This document shows, in pieces, positions 53,226 to 61,491 of a stretch of 64,000 nt of DNA. The DNA lies in contig NZ_CP107567.1 of the NCBI RefSeq assembly GCF_025854275.1, positions 2,232,001-2,296,000 on the forward strand. Reading direction: 5' to 3'. Within the stretch, counting starts at the first letter, position 1, and each line of letters starts with the position of its first letter. The notes under the pieces were generated by a model, which was given only the letters and a program-made list of their open reading frames with translations, searched no databases and was not told the origin of the DNA. The position numbers and the translations under genes are program-made. This stretch comes from Streptomyces peucetius (lineage in GTDB: Bacteria; Actinomycetota; Actinomycetes; Streptomycetales; Streptomycetaceae).

Positions 53226-53780
53226 ATGACGCACCCTGAAATCCCGGCTGGTGGCCCAGTGAGCAGCTGGTGGGCCTACCTGGAGGAACGGACCTGTCGG
53301 GAGGTCGACGCCGACGTGCTGCGGGATCGTCGACTGTCGGCGGTCAAGTGCGTCTGGGAGGCATTGCGTCCGCTGGGGGTAGGCCTGCACGAGGCCGAGC
53401 GGGTGGTTCACGCGCGATACGAGGCCCTCGGCGACCGAGTGCAGCGCACACCGCCCGATCCGCTCGACCTTGCGTCACTCGCAGCGCGCGCCGCAGCCCT
53501 CCCGGGCCGTGTGGTGGCGGTGGAGGCGTTTTGGGACGGCGATACCGTGCACGACTGGTTCGTGCTCCTGGTCGCGGTCCTGGACTCCCCAGACGGGGAG
53601 AGCCACCTGGCGACCGTCTACCACCACCCTGACGGCTCTCCGCCTGGCGTTGCCGTCGCCAAGGCAGGCCGGGCGCTGGCCGACCATCTTGATGTGCCGT
53701 TTCACTTCGCCTCCCCGGACGTCCCGGATGACGAGGCACCACGCTGGCGGACAATCCGGCGGCTGGCGGAAGGGCCGTGA
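53226..53780 (+). CDS. Hypothetical protein
   Basis: A 184-residue soluble protein of no recognized family. It has a helical N-terminal half (TCREVDADVLRDRRLSAVKC, ERVVHARYEALGDRV) and a C-terminal half with beta character (DWFVLLVAVLDSPDGESHLA) ending in an HFASPDVPDDEAPRW segment. Codon use is normal for the genome. It stands alone in the island; a toxin-immunity-like or cargo role is possible but not supported. Confidence 0.6.
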   Translation: MTHPEIPAGGPVSSWWAYLEERTCREVDADVLRDRRLSAVKCVWEALRPLGVGLHEAERVVHARYEALGDRVQRTPPDPLDLASLAARAAALPGRVVAVEAFWDGDTVHDWFVLLVAVLDSPDGESHLATVYHHPDGSPPGVAVAKAGRALADHLDVPFHFASPDVPDDEAPRWRTIRRLAEGP

Positions 53781-54013
53781 CCCCGGAGCGAAGGGTCAAT
53801 CACGGTGGCTCAACGAGGCCGGACTTTCCGGTGCCTCCCGTTCTCATGAACATCGCCTCAGGGCGCATCTGGGTGCCTCCCGAGACGGTGAACAACTGCT
53901 GTCGATACTCGTGAACAAAGCCATGCGGATGAGCCGACCTGGGCGTGTGTGTCGGTGACCCTGCACTTCCCCGCCCGTCAACCGGCCGATCGGGCACGCC
54001 TCGGGCACGAGAG

Positions 54014-54223
54014 TTACATCAAGGCAAAGGCGACTTGGCCAACCATCACGGCGCTGAGTACGCCGCATGTGAGCTGGACAGTGATCGGAGTGAACATGCG
54101 ACTCACTCCGACAGTGTTGGCGAAGAACCCATGCACGCGCCACGCGGAGTCCCGGACGTTGCAGGCCACCGCCAGCAGTGCCGCCCCTACGACTAGATCG
54201 AACCCCACTGCTGCCCAGCTCAT
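54014..54223 (-). CDS. Small hypothetical membrane protein
   Basis: A 69-residue protein with two hydrophobic segments (VGFDLVVGAALLAVACNV and VQLTCGVLSAVMVGQVAFAL) joined by a basic loop. GATGGGGCTGGG precedes the ATG at 54223. No family is recognized; GC is lower than in neighbouring genes, in keeping with acquired DNA. Confidence 0.5.
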   Translation of the reverse strand: MSWAAVGFDLVVGAALLAVACNVRDSAWRVHGFFANTVGVSRMFTPITVQLTCGVLSAVMVGQVAFALM

Positions 54224-54324
54224 CCCAGCCCCATCCGCTTACGTCGGCTCGTTGTGTCCTGAGGCGTGACCGCCTGAGCTGGCGCACTGAGGTCGGTGGA
54301 GTCTTAAAGCCTGCCTAAAACCGG

Positions 54325-54505
54325 CTAAAGCCGTGGAGCCGACCGGGCCCAGCCACAGCGGGCTACCGTCCACTGCATCGGGTGTGCTCGCTCCAGCCGC
54401 GCGGCCGGCGGAGCCGGGGCCGGGAGCAGGGCGGAGACAGGGGCGTCGGGGCCCGGCGCTGGAGCCGGGGCCGCGCGCGGCGAGCGGAGCGAGCCGCCTT
54501 GAACC
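54325..54505 (+). repeat. 181-bp dispersed repeat, copy 1
   Basis: Starts CTAAAGCCGTGGAGCCGACC and ends GAGCCGCCTTGAACC. It matches 61228-61408 base for base in length with about seven or eight substitutions. It has several CGGAGCCGGGGCC units and no conserved long protein. The copy ends about 200 bp before the left end of the second IS1182 element. Confidence 0.85.
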
Positions 54506-54701
54506 TCACTGCCCCGCCGCCGGCGGCCACTCCCCATCACGCCTACCCCGATACACCTGCACCGGCAGATGTCGGCGGGGTACTCATCGAGATCGAACTT
54601 CGCATGCCTGGCGAGCTCAGAAGCCGCAAGGGGCTTTCCTGCCGCAGCGCCACCGATGCCTTGTGACATGGAAATGGCACGCGAAGGGGCCGACCGTGTC
54701 T

Positions 54702-56535
54702 GACGCTGACTCTGTCGGGGATCTTGAGGATCCCCGGCGGGGCAGCGTGATCAACGGGCATGCTCGGCTCTGTTCAAGGACCGATGCAGTTGTCGAGGTG
54801 CCCGTTGTCGCTCCGTGCCCGTTCTGGTGAGCAAGTCCCTTCTCTGACCGTGCGGATGCACGAGCGAGCAACCCGGGCGGTACGACGGCGATGTGGGTGA
54901 GAGACCGCCTGGGCGGGCTGTGGCGGGACGAGGACTTCGCCGACTGGTATCCGCGCGGTGGTCGTCCGGGGCTCTCGCCCGCCCAGCTTGCCACCGTCTG
55001 CGTGCTGCAGTTCCTGCTCGGTCTGTCGGACCGGCAGGCGGCCGAGGCGGTCCGCTGCCGCATCGATTTCAAGTACGCGCCGGCCATGGAACTGGACGAT
55101 CCCGGCTTCCACCACAGCGTGCCGGCCGACTTCCGCGAGCGTCTCACCGAGGGCGGCCGAGCCGACCGCCTCCTCGACCTCGCGCTCGCGCGCCTGAAGG
55201 ACGCCGGTCTCGTTGGCGAGCGCACCACCCAGCGCACGGACTCCACCCACGTCCTGGCCGCGGTGCGCGAACTGACCCGGCTGGTACTGGTCACCGAGGC
55301 CGTCCGCGCCGCGCTGGAAGAGCTGGCCGGCACAGCTCCGCATCTGCTGGCCGCTCTGGTCGACGAGGAGTGGGGGCGCCGCTACGGCCGTCCGGTCCGT
55401 CTGGGCAAGAACCCCACCCGCCCCAAGACCAGGATCCTTGCCACAGGCGGCGACGCCGTCCGGCTGCTGGAGCACGTCGGGGAGCACGGGGCGGATCGCC
55501 TGTCCGGTCTCCGGGTCCAGGCCCTGCGGCGGATCATGGTGCAGAACCACTACCGCGACGGGGCCGGCCGCCTGCGCTGGCGCACCACCGAGGACGGCGG
55601 GCTGCCGCCTTCGGCCGTCACAGTCGTCTCGCCCTACGACACGACGGCCCGCTACGCGCGCCGCCGACATGTCACCCGTTGGACAGGGTTCGTCGCACAT
55701 CTCACCGAGACCTGTGATCCTGACGGCGTCAACGTGATCACCGATGTGGCCACCACCGACGCCACCGGCTACGACGCGAAGGCGCTGCCCGGCATCCACA
55801 CCCGGCTCAAGCGCCGCGGGCTGCTGCCTACCGAGCAGCTGGTCGACGGCGGCTACACCTCCCTGGCCCATCTGGAACAGGCAGCCCGCGAACACCAGGT
55901 CACGATCACCGGACCGCTGCCGGTCAACTCCACCCGCCAGCACCGCAGGAACGACGGCTTCGGCCGCGACGACTTCCACATCGACTTCGACCGCCGGCAG
56001 GTCACCTGCCCGCAGGGCGAGACCAGCGCGGGATGGCACGGCCCCTATCCGACCTCCTCACCCACCGCGGCACCTCTGATCGTGGCACGGTTCACCAAGA
56101 GCCAGTGCCTTCCCTGCCCGGCCCGCACCCGCTGCACGACCACCACCGACAGCGCCCGAACCGTGGGCTTTCCCCCGCGAGAACTCCGTGACCTGCAACT
56201 CCGAGTCCGCGCCGAGCAACAGACACCCGAATGGCAGGCCCGCTCCGCGGTCCGCTCCGGAGTGGAAGGCACCATCAACGAACTCGCCCACGGACACGGC
56301 ATGCGCCGCTGCCGCTACCGGGGACAGCACAAAACCCACCTACAGCACGTGTTCACAGCCATCGCCGCGAACATCGAGCGCCTCAGCCGACGGCCGCCGA
56401 CCAGAGAAGCACCTTCGTCCCGGCCACCGACCGCCTTCCAGAACTACCTGGACCAGCACGGAATCACCCGGCCGAGGTCTTGGCGGTCCGCCAGAAACTG
56501 AGCAGACCGCCAAGATCCCCGACAGAGTCAGCGTC
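54702..56535 (+). mobile_element. Second IS1182-family insertion sequence
   Basis: The element has 25-bp perfect terminal inverted repeats (54702-54726, beginning GACGCTGACTCTGTCGGG; 56511-56535). Beyond these, a further 18-20 bp on each side still match in inverted order with small gaps (GAAGGGGCCGACCG versus CGGTCGGGCCCCTTC), so either the inverted repeats are longer and decayed or the element inserted into a palindrome, a known habit of this family. An inverted repeat CAACGGGCA/TGCCCGTTG (54752, 54799) sits in the leader of the transposase gene. No simple target duplication is visible. Confidence 0.8.
54891..56501 (+). CDS. IS1182-family transposase (second type)
   Basis: A 536-residue transposase related to, but clearly different from, the one at 14417. 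[69 protein letters not shown] and the cysteine-rich [11 protein letters not shown] are present, and [20 protein letters not shown] near the end. The ATG at 54891 gives [13 protein letters not shown], about 30 residues short of the usual start; a non-ATG start upstream is possible. Intact otherwise. Confidence 0.92.
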   Translation: MWVRDRLGGLWRDEDFADWYPRGGRPGLSPAQLATVCVLQFLLGLSDRQAAEAVRCRIDFKYAPAMELDDPGFHHSVPADFRERLTEGGRADRLLDLALARLKDAGLVGERTTQRTDSTHVLAAVRELTRLVLVTEAVRAALEELAGTAPHLLAALVDEEWGRRYGRPVRLGKNPTRPKTRILATGGDAVRLLEHVGEHGADRLSGLRVQALRRIMVQNHYRDGAGRLRWRTTEDGGLPPSAVTVVSPYDTTARYARRRHVTRWTGFVAHLTETCDPDGVNVITDVATTDATGYDAKALPGIHTRLKRRGLLPTEQLVDGGYTSLAHLEQAAREHQVTITGPLPVNSTRQHRRNDGFGRDDFHIDFDRRQVTCPQGETSAGWHGPYPTSSPTAAPLIVARFTKSQCLPCPARTRCTTTTDSARTVGFPPRELRDLQLRVRAEQQTPEWQARSAVRSGVEGTINELAHGHGMRRCRYRGQHKTHLQHVFTAIAANIERLSRRPPTREAPSSRPPTAFQNYLDQHGITRPRSWRSARN

Positions 56536-56557
56536 GTGTCGGTCGGGCCCCTTCGGC

Positions 56558-56599
56558 TGGTGGGCGCGGACGGTTTCGAACCGCCGACATCTGCTTTGT
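56558..56599 (-). tRNA. tRNA 3' half fragment (Val-like, CAC), probable att site
   Basis: On the minus strand the 3' end of a tRNA is present: CCA, discriminator A, acceptor strand CGCGCCC, a fully paired T arm (GGCGG/CCGTC around TTCGAAA), a five-base variable loop and the 3' strand AGCAG of the anticodon stem. The sequence CTCACAA at the loop would give anticodon CAC, but the 5' stem does not pair, so the tRNA breaks off there. A truncated tRNA 3' half is the usual mark of an integrase attachment site. Confidence 0.65.
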
Positions 56600-56601
56600 G
56601 A

Positions 56602-56710
56602 GTTCGATCAGCCGGGCTTGGCGACACATGGATGTACATGAGACTGGGTCGTTGTCGACTGCTCGTTGCCGCTGCTGTCCGCCGTCGTTGATGTCAGGGG
56701 TGGATGTCAG
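56602..56710 (+). repeat. Att-arm-like repeat, right copy
   Basis: Second copy of the segment at 51841-51949, gapless in layout (81-bp and 19-bp spacings conserved). It starts 3 bp after the tRNA fragment, which supports an integration-site origin. The two copies are in direct orientation and enclose about 4.8 kb. Confidence 0.55.
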
Positions 56711-56760
56711 GCAGGACGGTGAACAGGGCTGCCGAAGAGTTTCGGAGCCAGCGACGGTAG

Positions 56761-57054
56761 CTAGCCGTTAGGTCCGCGTGCATGGGTGCCGCCACAGCTG
56801 CCATGGTCACTGCCATCGTCGGAGTACTTGGCACGCCTTGGAACCTCTAACAGAATGATCGGCTGGTCTACGAGTCGACCTCCCAGAAGAGAGCGCCTTG
56901 CCTCCGCGGATCCTTGAGTTTCGGTCAGAGGATCCGGGTCTGTTCCGGGCGGGAGGTCGACGGCGAGATAGGTGCCCTGCAGCCATTCGTGGGCCAGGCC
57001 CAAGGCGACACCGTGTAGCCGCTCGTGAAGCTGATCAAATTGAGGGGTGGTCAC
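56761..57054 (-). CDS. Possible small hypothetical protein
   Basis: A 97-residue frame from GTG 57054 (VTTPQFDQLHERLHGVALGL). The first half reads like a real protein; the second half is less convincing and there is no strong ribosome site. It may be a fragment of a longer gene damaged in the island. Confidence 0.3.
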   Translation of the reverse strand: MTTPQFDQLHERLHGVALGLAHEWLQGTYLAVDLPPGTDPDPLTETQGSAEARRSLLGGRLVDQPIILLEVPRRAKYSDDGSDHGSCGGTHARGPNG

Positions 57055-57231
57055 GAGCCCGACTTCGTGACCACGATGCTGACCATGTGCTGGTCGTCGA
57101 TGGTCACGACATCTCGATGGCAGATGCCGTAGGTGAAGAACGGCAGGCAGGCGCTTTCGAACGACCCTCCGTTTGTCCTGCTGCCTCCATGACCGCCGTT
57201 GTTCTCTTCCAGCACCTGCCTGCCGGCAGCA

Positions 57232-57900
57232 TCAGCTCAATGTGGCGCACTCCGCGACGGCGAAGAAGGCGGCGTCATCTTCGCCTTCGATGGTCACTTG
57301 CCACGAGTCGCCAGGGCCCCTCTGGGTCTCAATGAGCTGGTATGCGACATCGGTCCCCGGCTCGTTAACGACGACGAACCCGCCGCCTGTGACGACACTT
57401 CCGGCGGGACACGTCGCGGTGGATGTCGCCGTGCCGCCGCCGCCCTCAGCTACTACGACCGTTCCCTCCACCTGGACGGTGGTGAGAACGCCGGTCGCAC
57501 CCTGAGCCCCCTGAGCACCCTGAGCACCCTGAGCCCCCTGAGGACCCTGGGGGCCTTCAGCACCCTGAGCCCCCTGAGGACCCTGGGGGCCTTCAGCGCC
57601 CTGAGGACCCTGGGGACCCTGGGGACCTTCAGCACCCTGAGGACCCTGGGGACCTTCAGCACCCTGGGGGCCCCGCTTGCCCTGCGGGCCGCGCTTGTCA
57701 CGGTCCCTGTCCTTGTCGCGGTCGGCACTCACGGCGCCGTTCGGACCCGGCAGTCCCAGGGTGTGGTCGCTGCCGGACCGGTGGATCGCGTCGGCGATGG
57801 CCGTAGTGCTCGAGACGACGTTGAGCACTACCGCGAGCGTGCCCACCGAAACGAGCGTGGCCGCTTTCACGCCGTACCTACGGATGGTTTTATTGCTCAC
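57232..57900 (-). CDS. Secreted collagen-like protein
   Basis: A 222-residue protein. A signal peptide spans residues 1-37, a charged linker [10 protein letters not shown] precedes 22 Gly-X-Y triplets (residues 71-137, mostly GPQ, GAQ and GAE), then an 80-residue beta-rich C-terminal domain with two cysteines ([15 protein letters not shown] and [11 protein letters not shown]). The collagen triplets should trimerize. The GTG start abuts an IS5-type element (57902-58796), whose end lies 1 bp away, so the native ribosome site GAGGAAAGG is now 895 bp distant; the gene is probably silenced or driven by the element. Confidence 0.88.
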   Translation of the reverse strand: MSNKTIRRYGVKAATLVSVGTLAVVLNVVSSTTAIADAIHRSGSDHTLGLPGPNGAVSADRDKDRDRDKRGPQGKRGPQGAEGPQGPQGAEGPQGPQGPQGAEGPQGPQGAQGAEGPQGPQGAQGAQGAQGAQGATGVLTTVQVEGTVVVAEGGGGTATSTATCPAGSVVTGGGFVVVNEPGTDVAYQLIETQRGPGDSWQVTIEGEDDAAFFAVAECATLS

Positions 57901-57901
57901 T

Positions 57902-58796
57902 GAACGCTTCTCATCCTGTGGTTCGCGGGTGATGACGGCTGGCGGTCGGGGGCCGTAACGCGGCAGGGCTCCTGGTCGTTTCGGCTGGTGATCTCACTCG
58001 CCAACGTCTCGACACAGGAGCCCTGTTGGTCCCGCATCGTGCCATGCTCGACGTCCCGCACGAGGTCGTGGAGCACGTTTCCTGGCTCATCTACGCCCGA
58101 AGGTGTGAGCTGAACTCCCGCTGGCGCAGGCTGGGCTGCTTCCGGCAGGCCCTGCTTGTCCTGGTGCACCTGCGCAAGAACGAGACTCTGGCCCAGGTCG
58201 CAGCGGGGTTCGGCGTCTCCACCGCGACCGCCGGCCGCTACGTGAGCGAAACGGTCGACATCCTCGCCGAGCGCGCCCCGAGCCTGCACGAGGCCCTGCG
58301 CGAGTTGCCGCCGGAGGGGTTCGTCATCCTCGACGGCACCCTGATCGCCACCGACCGCATCGCGGCGGACGAGCCGTACTACTCGATGAAGCACCGCCGT
58401 CACGGGATGAACGTGCAGGTCGTGGCCGCGCCGGACGGGACACCGCTGTGGTTCTCGCGAGCGTTGCCCGGCCGCACGCACGACCTGACCGCAGCCCGCG
58501 CACACGGTGTGATCCAAGCCTGTCTGTCCCGTCAGCTCCTCGTCCTTGCCGACCGGGCCTACCGCGGAGCCGGAGCCACCGTCCGCACCCCCTACTACGG
58601 CCGAGACCTTCCCGAGAAGTACGCCCAGTTCAACCGGGACCACGCCCGGCTGCGGGCGCCGGGCGAACGTGCCTTTGCGCGCCTCAAGCAATGGCGGATC
58701 CTCCGCAAAGCCCGCTGCAGCACCAACCGCATCGGCCGCACGGTCGCCGCCGTTCACGCCATCGAGATCGCCTGGAGCTCAGGATGAGAAGCGTTC
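57902..58796 (+). mobile_element. IS5-family insertion sequence at the collagen-like gene
   Basis: An 895-bp element with perfect 17-bp inverted repeats (GAACGCTTCTCATCCTG, 57902-57918, and 58780-58796), flanked by the 3-bp direct repeat ACT (57899-57901 and 58797-58799). It holds one transposase gene. Joining the flanks restores GAGGAAAGG-7-nt-GTG ahead of the collagen-like gene, so the insertion site is precisely known. Confidence 0.92.
58026..58787 (+). CDS. IS5-family DDE transposase
   Basis: A 253-residue transposase. An N-terminal helix-turn-helix (TLAQVAAGFGVSTATAGRYV) is followed by the DDE core: VILDGTLIATDR, the motif LLVLADRAYRGAG and APGERAFARLKQWRIL. The TTG at 58026 with AGGAG 5 nt before it is the best start; an ATG at 58044 is an alternative. 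Its stop is 9 bp before the right end of the element. Intact. Confidence 0.92.
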   Translation: MVPHRAMLDVPHEVVEHVSWLIYARRCELNSRWRRLGCFRQALLVLVHLRKNETLAQVAAGFGVSTATAGRYVSETVDILAERAPSLHEALRELPPEGFVILDGTLIATDRIAADEPYYSMKHRRHGMNVQVVAAPDGTPLWFSRALPGRTHDLTAARAHGVIQACLSRQLLVLADRAYRGAGATVRTPYYGRDLPEKYAQFNRDHARLRAPGERAFARLKQWRILRKARCSTNRIGRTVAAVHAIEIAWSSG

Positions 58797-59365
58797 ACTG
58801 GAGAACCTTTCCTCATGGAACCTCGAGTGACCACACCGCAAGCGCGCGCATGCCATGAGCACACTAAACTCACGTGCGCATCGTCGCTGGTAGCCGGAGG
58901 GGGATTGTTCACTCTTCGCCTTGAGGTAACTACGAGATAACCCCAGCAGCAAGCCGGAGATCGCCTGGACGGCGGCAATTACTGGAAATCTGATCGAAGA
59001 TGGGATTCGAATGCGTTCGCGATGCGGTCGCTGTGACCCTTCCCCGAACGTTTCCTTCCGGGCCCTCCAGGCCCTTACGACGCACGACCGTGAGCAGTAG
59101 ACGGCGTTCGAAGGCCTGCCCACCCCCGCCACCCAAGTGGCCCCGCACTCTGGTCACTCGGCCGGCCGACACCGCTCAACTCCGCGGCACCCGCTTGTGC
59201 ACCCGCTGCTCCCAGCGCCACTGCCTGAAACGACATGCCGCCGAGCCGCTGATGTCACACGCCTTCGGTCGCCTCTGCTTCCTCGTCCTCGTTGCCACCC
59301 ACGGCGTCGAGGGCGGTGGAGTCTTAATGACCGAGTCAAGGGGGCTGAGGACGGCCCCGATGCTG
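58797..59365. other. Displaced upstream region of the collagen-like gene; no gene
   Basis: About 570 bp, moderately less GC-rich near 58900-59000. Its left end contains the original Shine-Dalgarno of the collagen-like gene (minus strand, about 58806-58814), so its promoter probably lies between 58820 and 59000. No supported gene was found in the rest. Confidence 0.45.
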
Positions 59366-59641
59366 TCAGAGGTCTTCGCTAGCGGCCCCCAGGCCCTCCA
59401 TGACCTGGTTGTGGAAGTCGCGCTCGGCCTGGCGGCAGGGGGCGGTGAAGAACATGCGTCCTGCCTCGGCAAGTCCGCAGTGCAAGAGACCCATGGTGAC
59501 GAGCACGGCATCGGCCCCGTGGCAGTTGTGGTCCTTCAGCCACTGCTGCAGCGAGTCGGCGTCGTGCGTTGCCTCCCAGACTGATCGGGCCGATTCGACC
59601 GTGGCTGCGATGCGGGCTGATCGTTCTGGTCCGACGGTCAC
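59366..59641 (-). CDS. Small hypothetical protein
   Basis: A 91-residue protein of mainly helical sequence (ERSARIAATVESARSVWEAT, QQWLKDHNCHGADAVLVTMG, AERDFHNQVMEGLGAASED). The GTG start at 59641 follows CCAGGAGG at good spacing, which makes translation likely. No family is recognized. It stands alone between two insertion elements. Confidence 0.6.
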   Translation of the reverse strand: MTVGPERSARIAATVESARSVWEATHDADSLQQWLKDHNCHGADAVLVTMGLLHCGLAEAGRMFFTAPCRQAERDFHNQVMEGLGAASEDL

Positions 59642-59686
59642 TGGCTTTGGCCTCCTGGGTCGACCGCAGCTTACTGAGGCCCCTTG

Positions 59687-60889
59687 TCAGGCCGGGCGGA
59701 CGGATGGTGGCTGCATGGAGAAGGGCCGTCCGTCCCGGAGTAGGGCCCAGCGAACGTTGACGCGTCGGCGGGCGAGGGCGATCACGGCTTGGACGTGTTT
59801 GCAGCCCTCGGCTCGCTTCTTCAAGTAGTAGTCGCGGTTGGGGCCTTCGCGGATGATGCTGGTCTGGGCGGACAGGTAGAAGACCCGGCGCAGGCGTCGG
59901 CTGTAGCGCTTTGGGCGGTGGAGGTTGCCGCTTCGTCGACCGGAGTCCCTGGGAACGGGGACGAGGCCGGCGGCAGAGGCGAGGTGGCCGGCGTCGGGGT
60001 AGGCGGCCAGGTCGCCCGCGGCGACGATGAACTCGGCGCCGAGGATGGGGCCCATGCCCGGCAGGGACTCGATGATCTCGGCGTGAGGGTGAGTGCGGAA
60101 GGTCTGCCGTATCTGCTGGTCGATGTGCTTGAGCCGATCGTCCAGGGCCAGGATTTGCTCGGCGATGTCCGCGACGATTTTGGCGGCGAGGTCCTGGCCA
60201 GGCAGCTCGGTGTGCTGAGCCTTAGCGGCTTGCATTGCGGTGGTGGCGACCGCGTCGGCGTTGCGCACGTTCCGGCCTGAGAGCCAGGCGGCGAGGCGGG
60301 TCTGGCCGCGGCGGCGTATGGCTGCCGGGGTTTGGTAGCCGGTCAGCAGGATCAATGCGCCTTTGTGGTCGGCGTAGTCGAAGGCGCGTTCCAGCGCGGG
60401 AAAGATGCCGGTGAGCACGTCGCGGAGGCGGTTGAGCATGCGGACCCGGTCGGCGATCAGGTCAGATCTGTGGGCGGTCAGCAGGGCCAGGTCGGCGGCG
60501 AGCTGGGCGGGCACCTCGATGGAGGTGAAGTCTCGCCGCAGGCGCGCGGTGTCGGCGATCACGTAGGCGTCGCGAGCGTCGGTCTTGGCTTCACCACGGT
60601 AGGCGCCGGACATGCGGTTGACCGTGCGACCGGGAACGTAGACGGCCTGTTGGCCATGGGCGGCGAGTAGGGCCAGCAGCAGCGCGGACGCGGTGCCGGC
60701 AATATCCACGGCCCAGTGCACCTCGTCCGCAAGGGCGAGGATCTCGCCGAGCGCGGTCAGAATCGCGCTCTCGTCGTTGTGAACCTTCCGGCTCCATGCC
60801 GTCGCCCCGCTGTCGTCGCCCGCGACCAGCCAGTGATGGGCCTTACCTGCATCGATCCCGACCCAGAGCTGGGTCAAATGCTCGGCCAT
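59687..60889 (-). CDS. IS110-family transposase (DEDD recombinase)
   Basis: A 400-residue transposase. The N-terminal RuvC-like DEDD domain starts LWVGIDAGKAHHWLVAGDDS and includes GEAKTDARDAYVIADTAR; a coiled-coil middle segment follows; the C-terminal Tnp_IS116 domain carries SLPGMGPILGAEFIVAAGDL and AAGLVPVPRDSGRRSGNLH with the catalytic serine region. Intact. IS110 elements use a bridge RNA encoded in their non-coding end, so the flanking non-coding DNA upstream is functional. Element ends could not be fixed because this family lacks clear inverted repeats. Confidence 0.93.
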   Translation of the reverse strand: MAEHLTQLWVGIDAGKAHHWLVAGDDSGATAWSRKVHNDESAILTALGEILALADEVHWAVDIAGTASALLLALLAAHGQQAVYVPGRTVNRMSGAYRGEAKTDARDAYVIADTARLRRDFTSIEVPAQLAADLALLTAHRSDLIADRVRMLNRLRDVLTGIFPALERAFDYADHKGALILLTGYQTPAAIRRRGQTRLAAWLSGRNVRNADAVATTAMQAAKAQHTELPGQDLAAKIVADIAEQILALDDRLKHIDQQIRQTFRTHPHAEIIESLPGMGPILGAEFIVAAGDLAAYPDAGHLASAAGLVPVPRDSGRRSGNLHRPKRYSRRLRRVFYLSAQTSIIREGPNRDYYLKKRAEGCKHVQAVIALARRRVNVRWALLRDGRPFSMQPPSVRPA

Positions 60890-61227
60890 GTGCGTCTCCT
60901 CGGTTCAGGCAGCATGCCGTTCGGTCCGAGGAACACCCGCCGTCAGCTCCGTAAACAGCGACTAATGCGCACATCTCAATCAGCGGCCAGGGCGTCCCGG
61001 AGAGCCGGGCGGCCACTCCACCGGAGCCATCTGCGGCAAGCGGTTTTAGAGCCACACCCGACTCTCCCGGACCGCCGAACAACTTACGGAGCGGCTTTGG
61101 GCGGGAGCTGCCATGGGGCGAGAGATCATGGCCCGTACGCTGGTCAGCTATCGGGCAGTCTGTGGACCTGCCCGGTAAAGCACGACGTTGGGGCCATGAT
61201 CTTCGAGGCTCGCCCCATGGCGGCTGC
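60890..61227 (-). ncRNA. Probable bridge-RNA-encoding end of the IS110 element
   Basis: The 338-bp region upstream of the IS110 transposase gene has no coding frame and several short inverted repeats (for example CCGGAGAGCCGGGCGGCC near 61000). In IS110-group elements this non-coding left end encodes the guide (bridge) RNA that pairs with target and donor DNA. Placement follows from the family; the RNA ends cannot be read from sequence alone. Confidence 0.4.
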
Positions 61228-61408
61228 CTAAAGCCGTGGAGCCGACCGGCCCCAGCCACAGCGGGCTACCGTCCACCGCATCAGGTGTGCTCGCTCCAGC
61301 CGCGCGGCCGGCGGAGCCGGGGCCCGGAGCGGGGCGGAGACAGGAGCGTCGGGGCCCGGCGCTGGAGCCGGGGCCGCGCGCGGCGAGCGGAGCGAGCCGC
61401 CTTGAACC
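61228..61408 (+). repeat. 181-bp dispersed repeat, copy 2
   Basis: Second copy of the repeat at 54325-54505, in the same orientation, same length, with scattered substitutions only. It sits between the IS110 upstream region and the IS481 element. Both copies border insertion sequences, so the repeat may be a target site or a non-autonomous element. Confidence 0.85.
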
Positions 61409-61491
61409 CGTAGAGAAACTCTTACCGCGCTGATCCCACGGCCTGCTGTCCGATCCCGGGAGATGCTTGACACTTCGGTCCCAGCTGATGG

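Noticed and set aside
54382..54666. Small arginine-rich frame in the 181-bp repeat
   Set aside because: The other copy of the repeat (61288-61413) reads the same only because the DNA is repeated; the frames diverge outside and there is no ribosome site.
57055..57231. Possible gene upstream of the collagen-like stop region
   Set aside because: Open frames are short and repetitive (GTGACCACGATG-like text); no protein family is seen.
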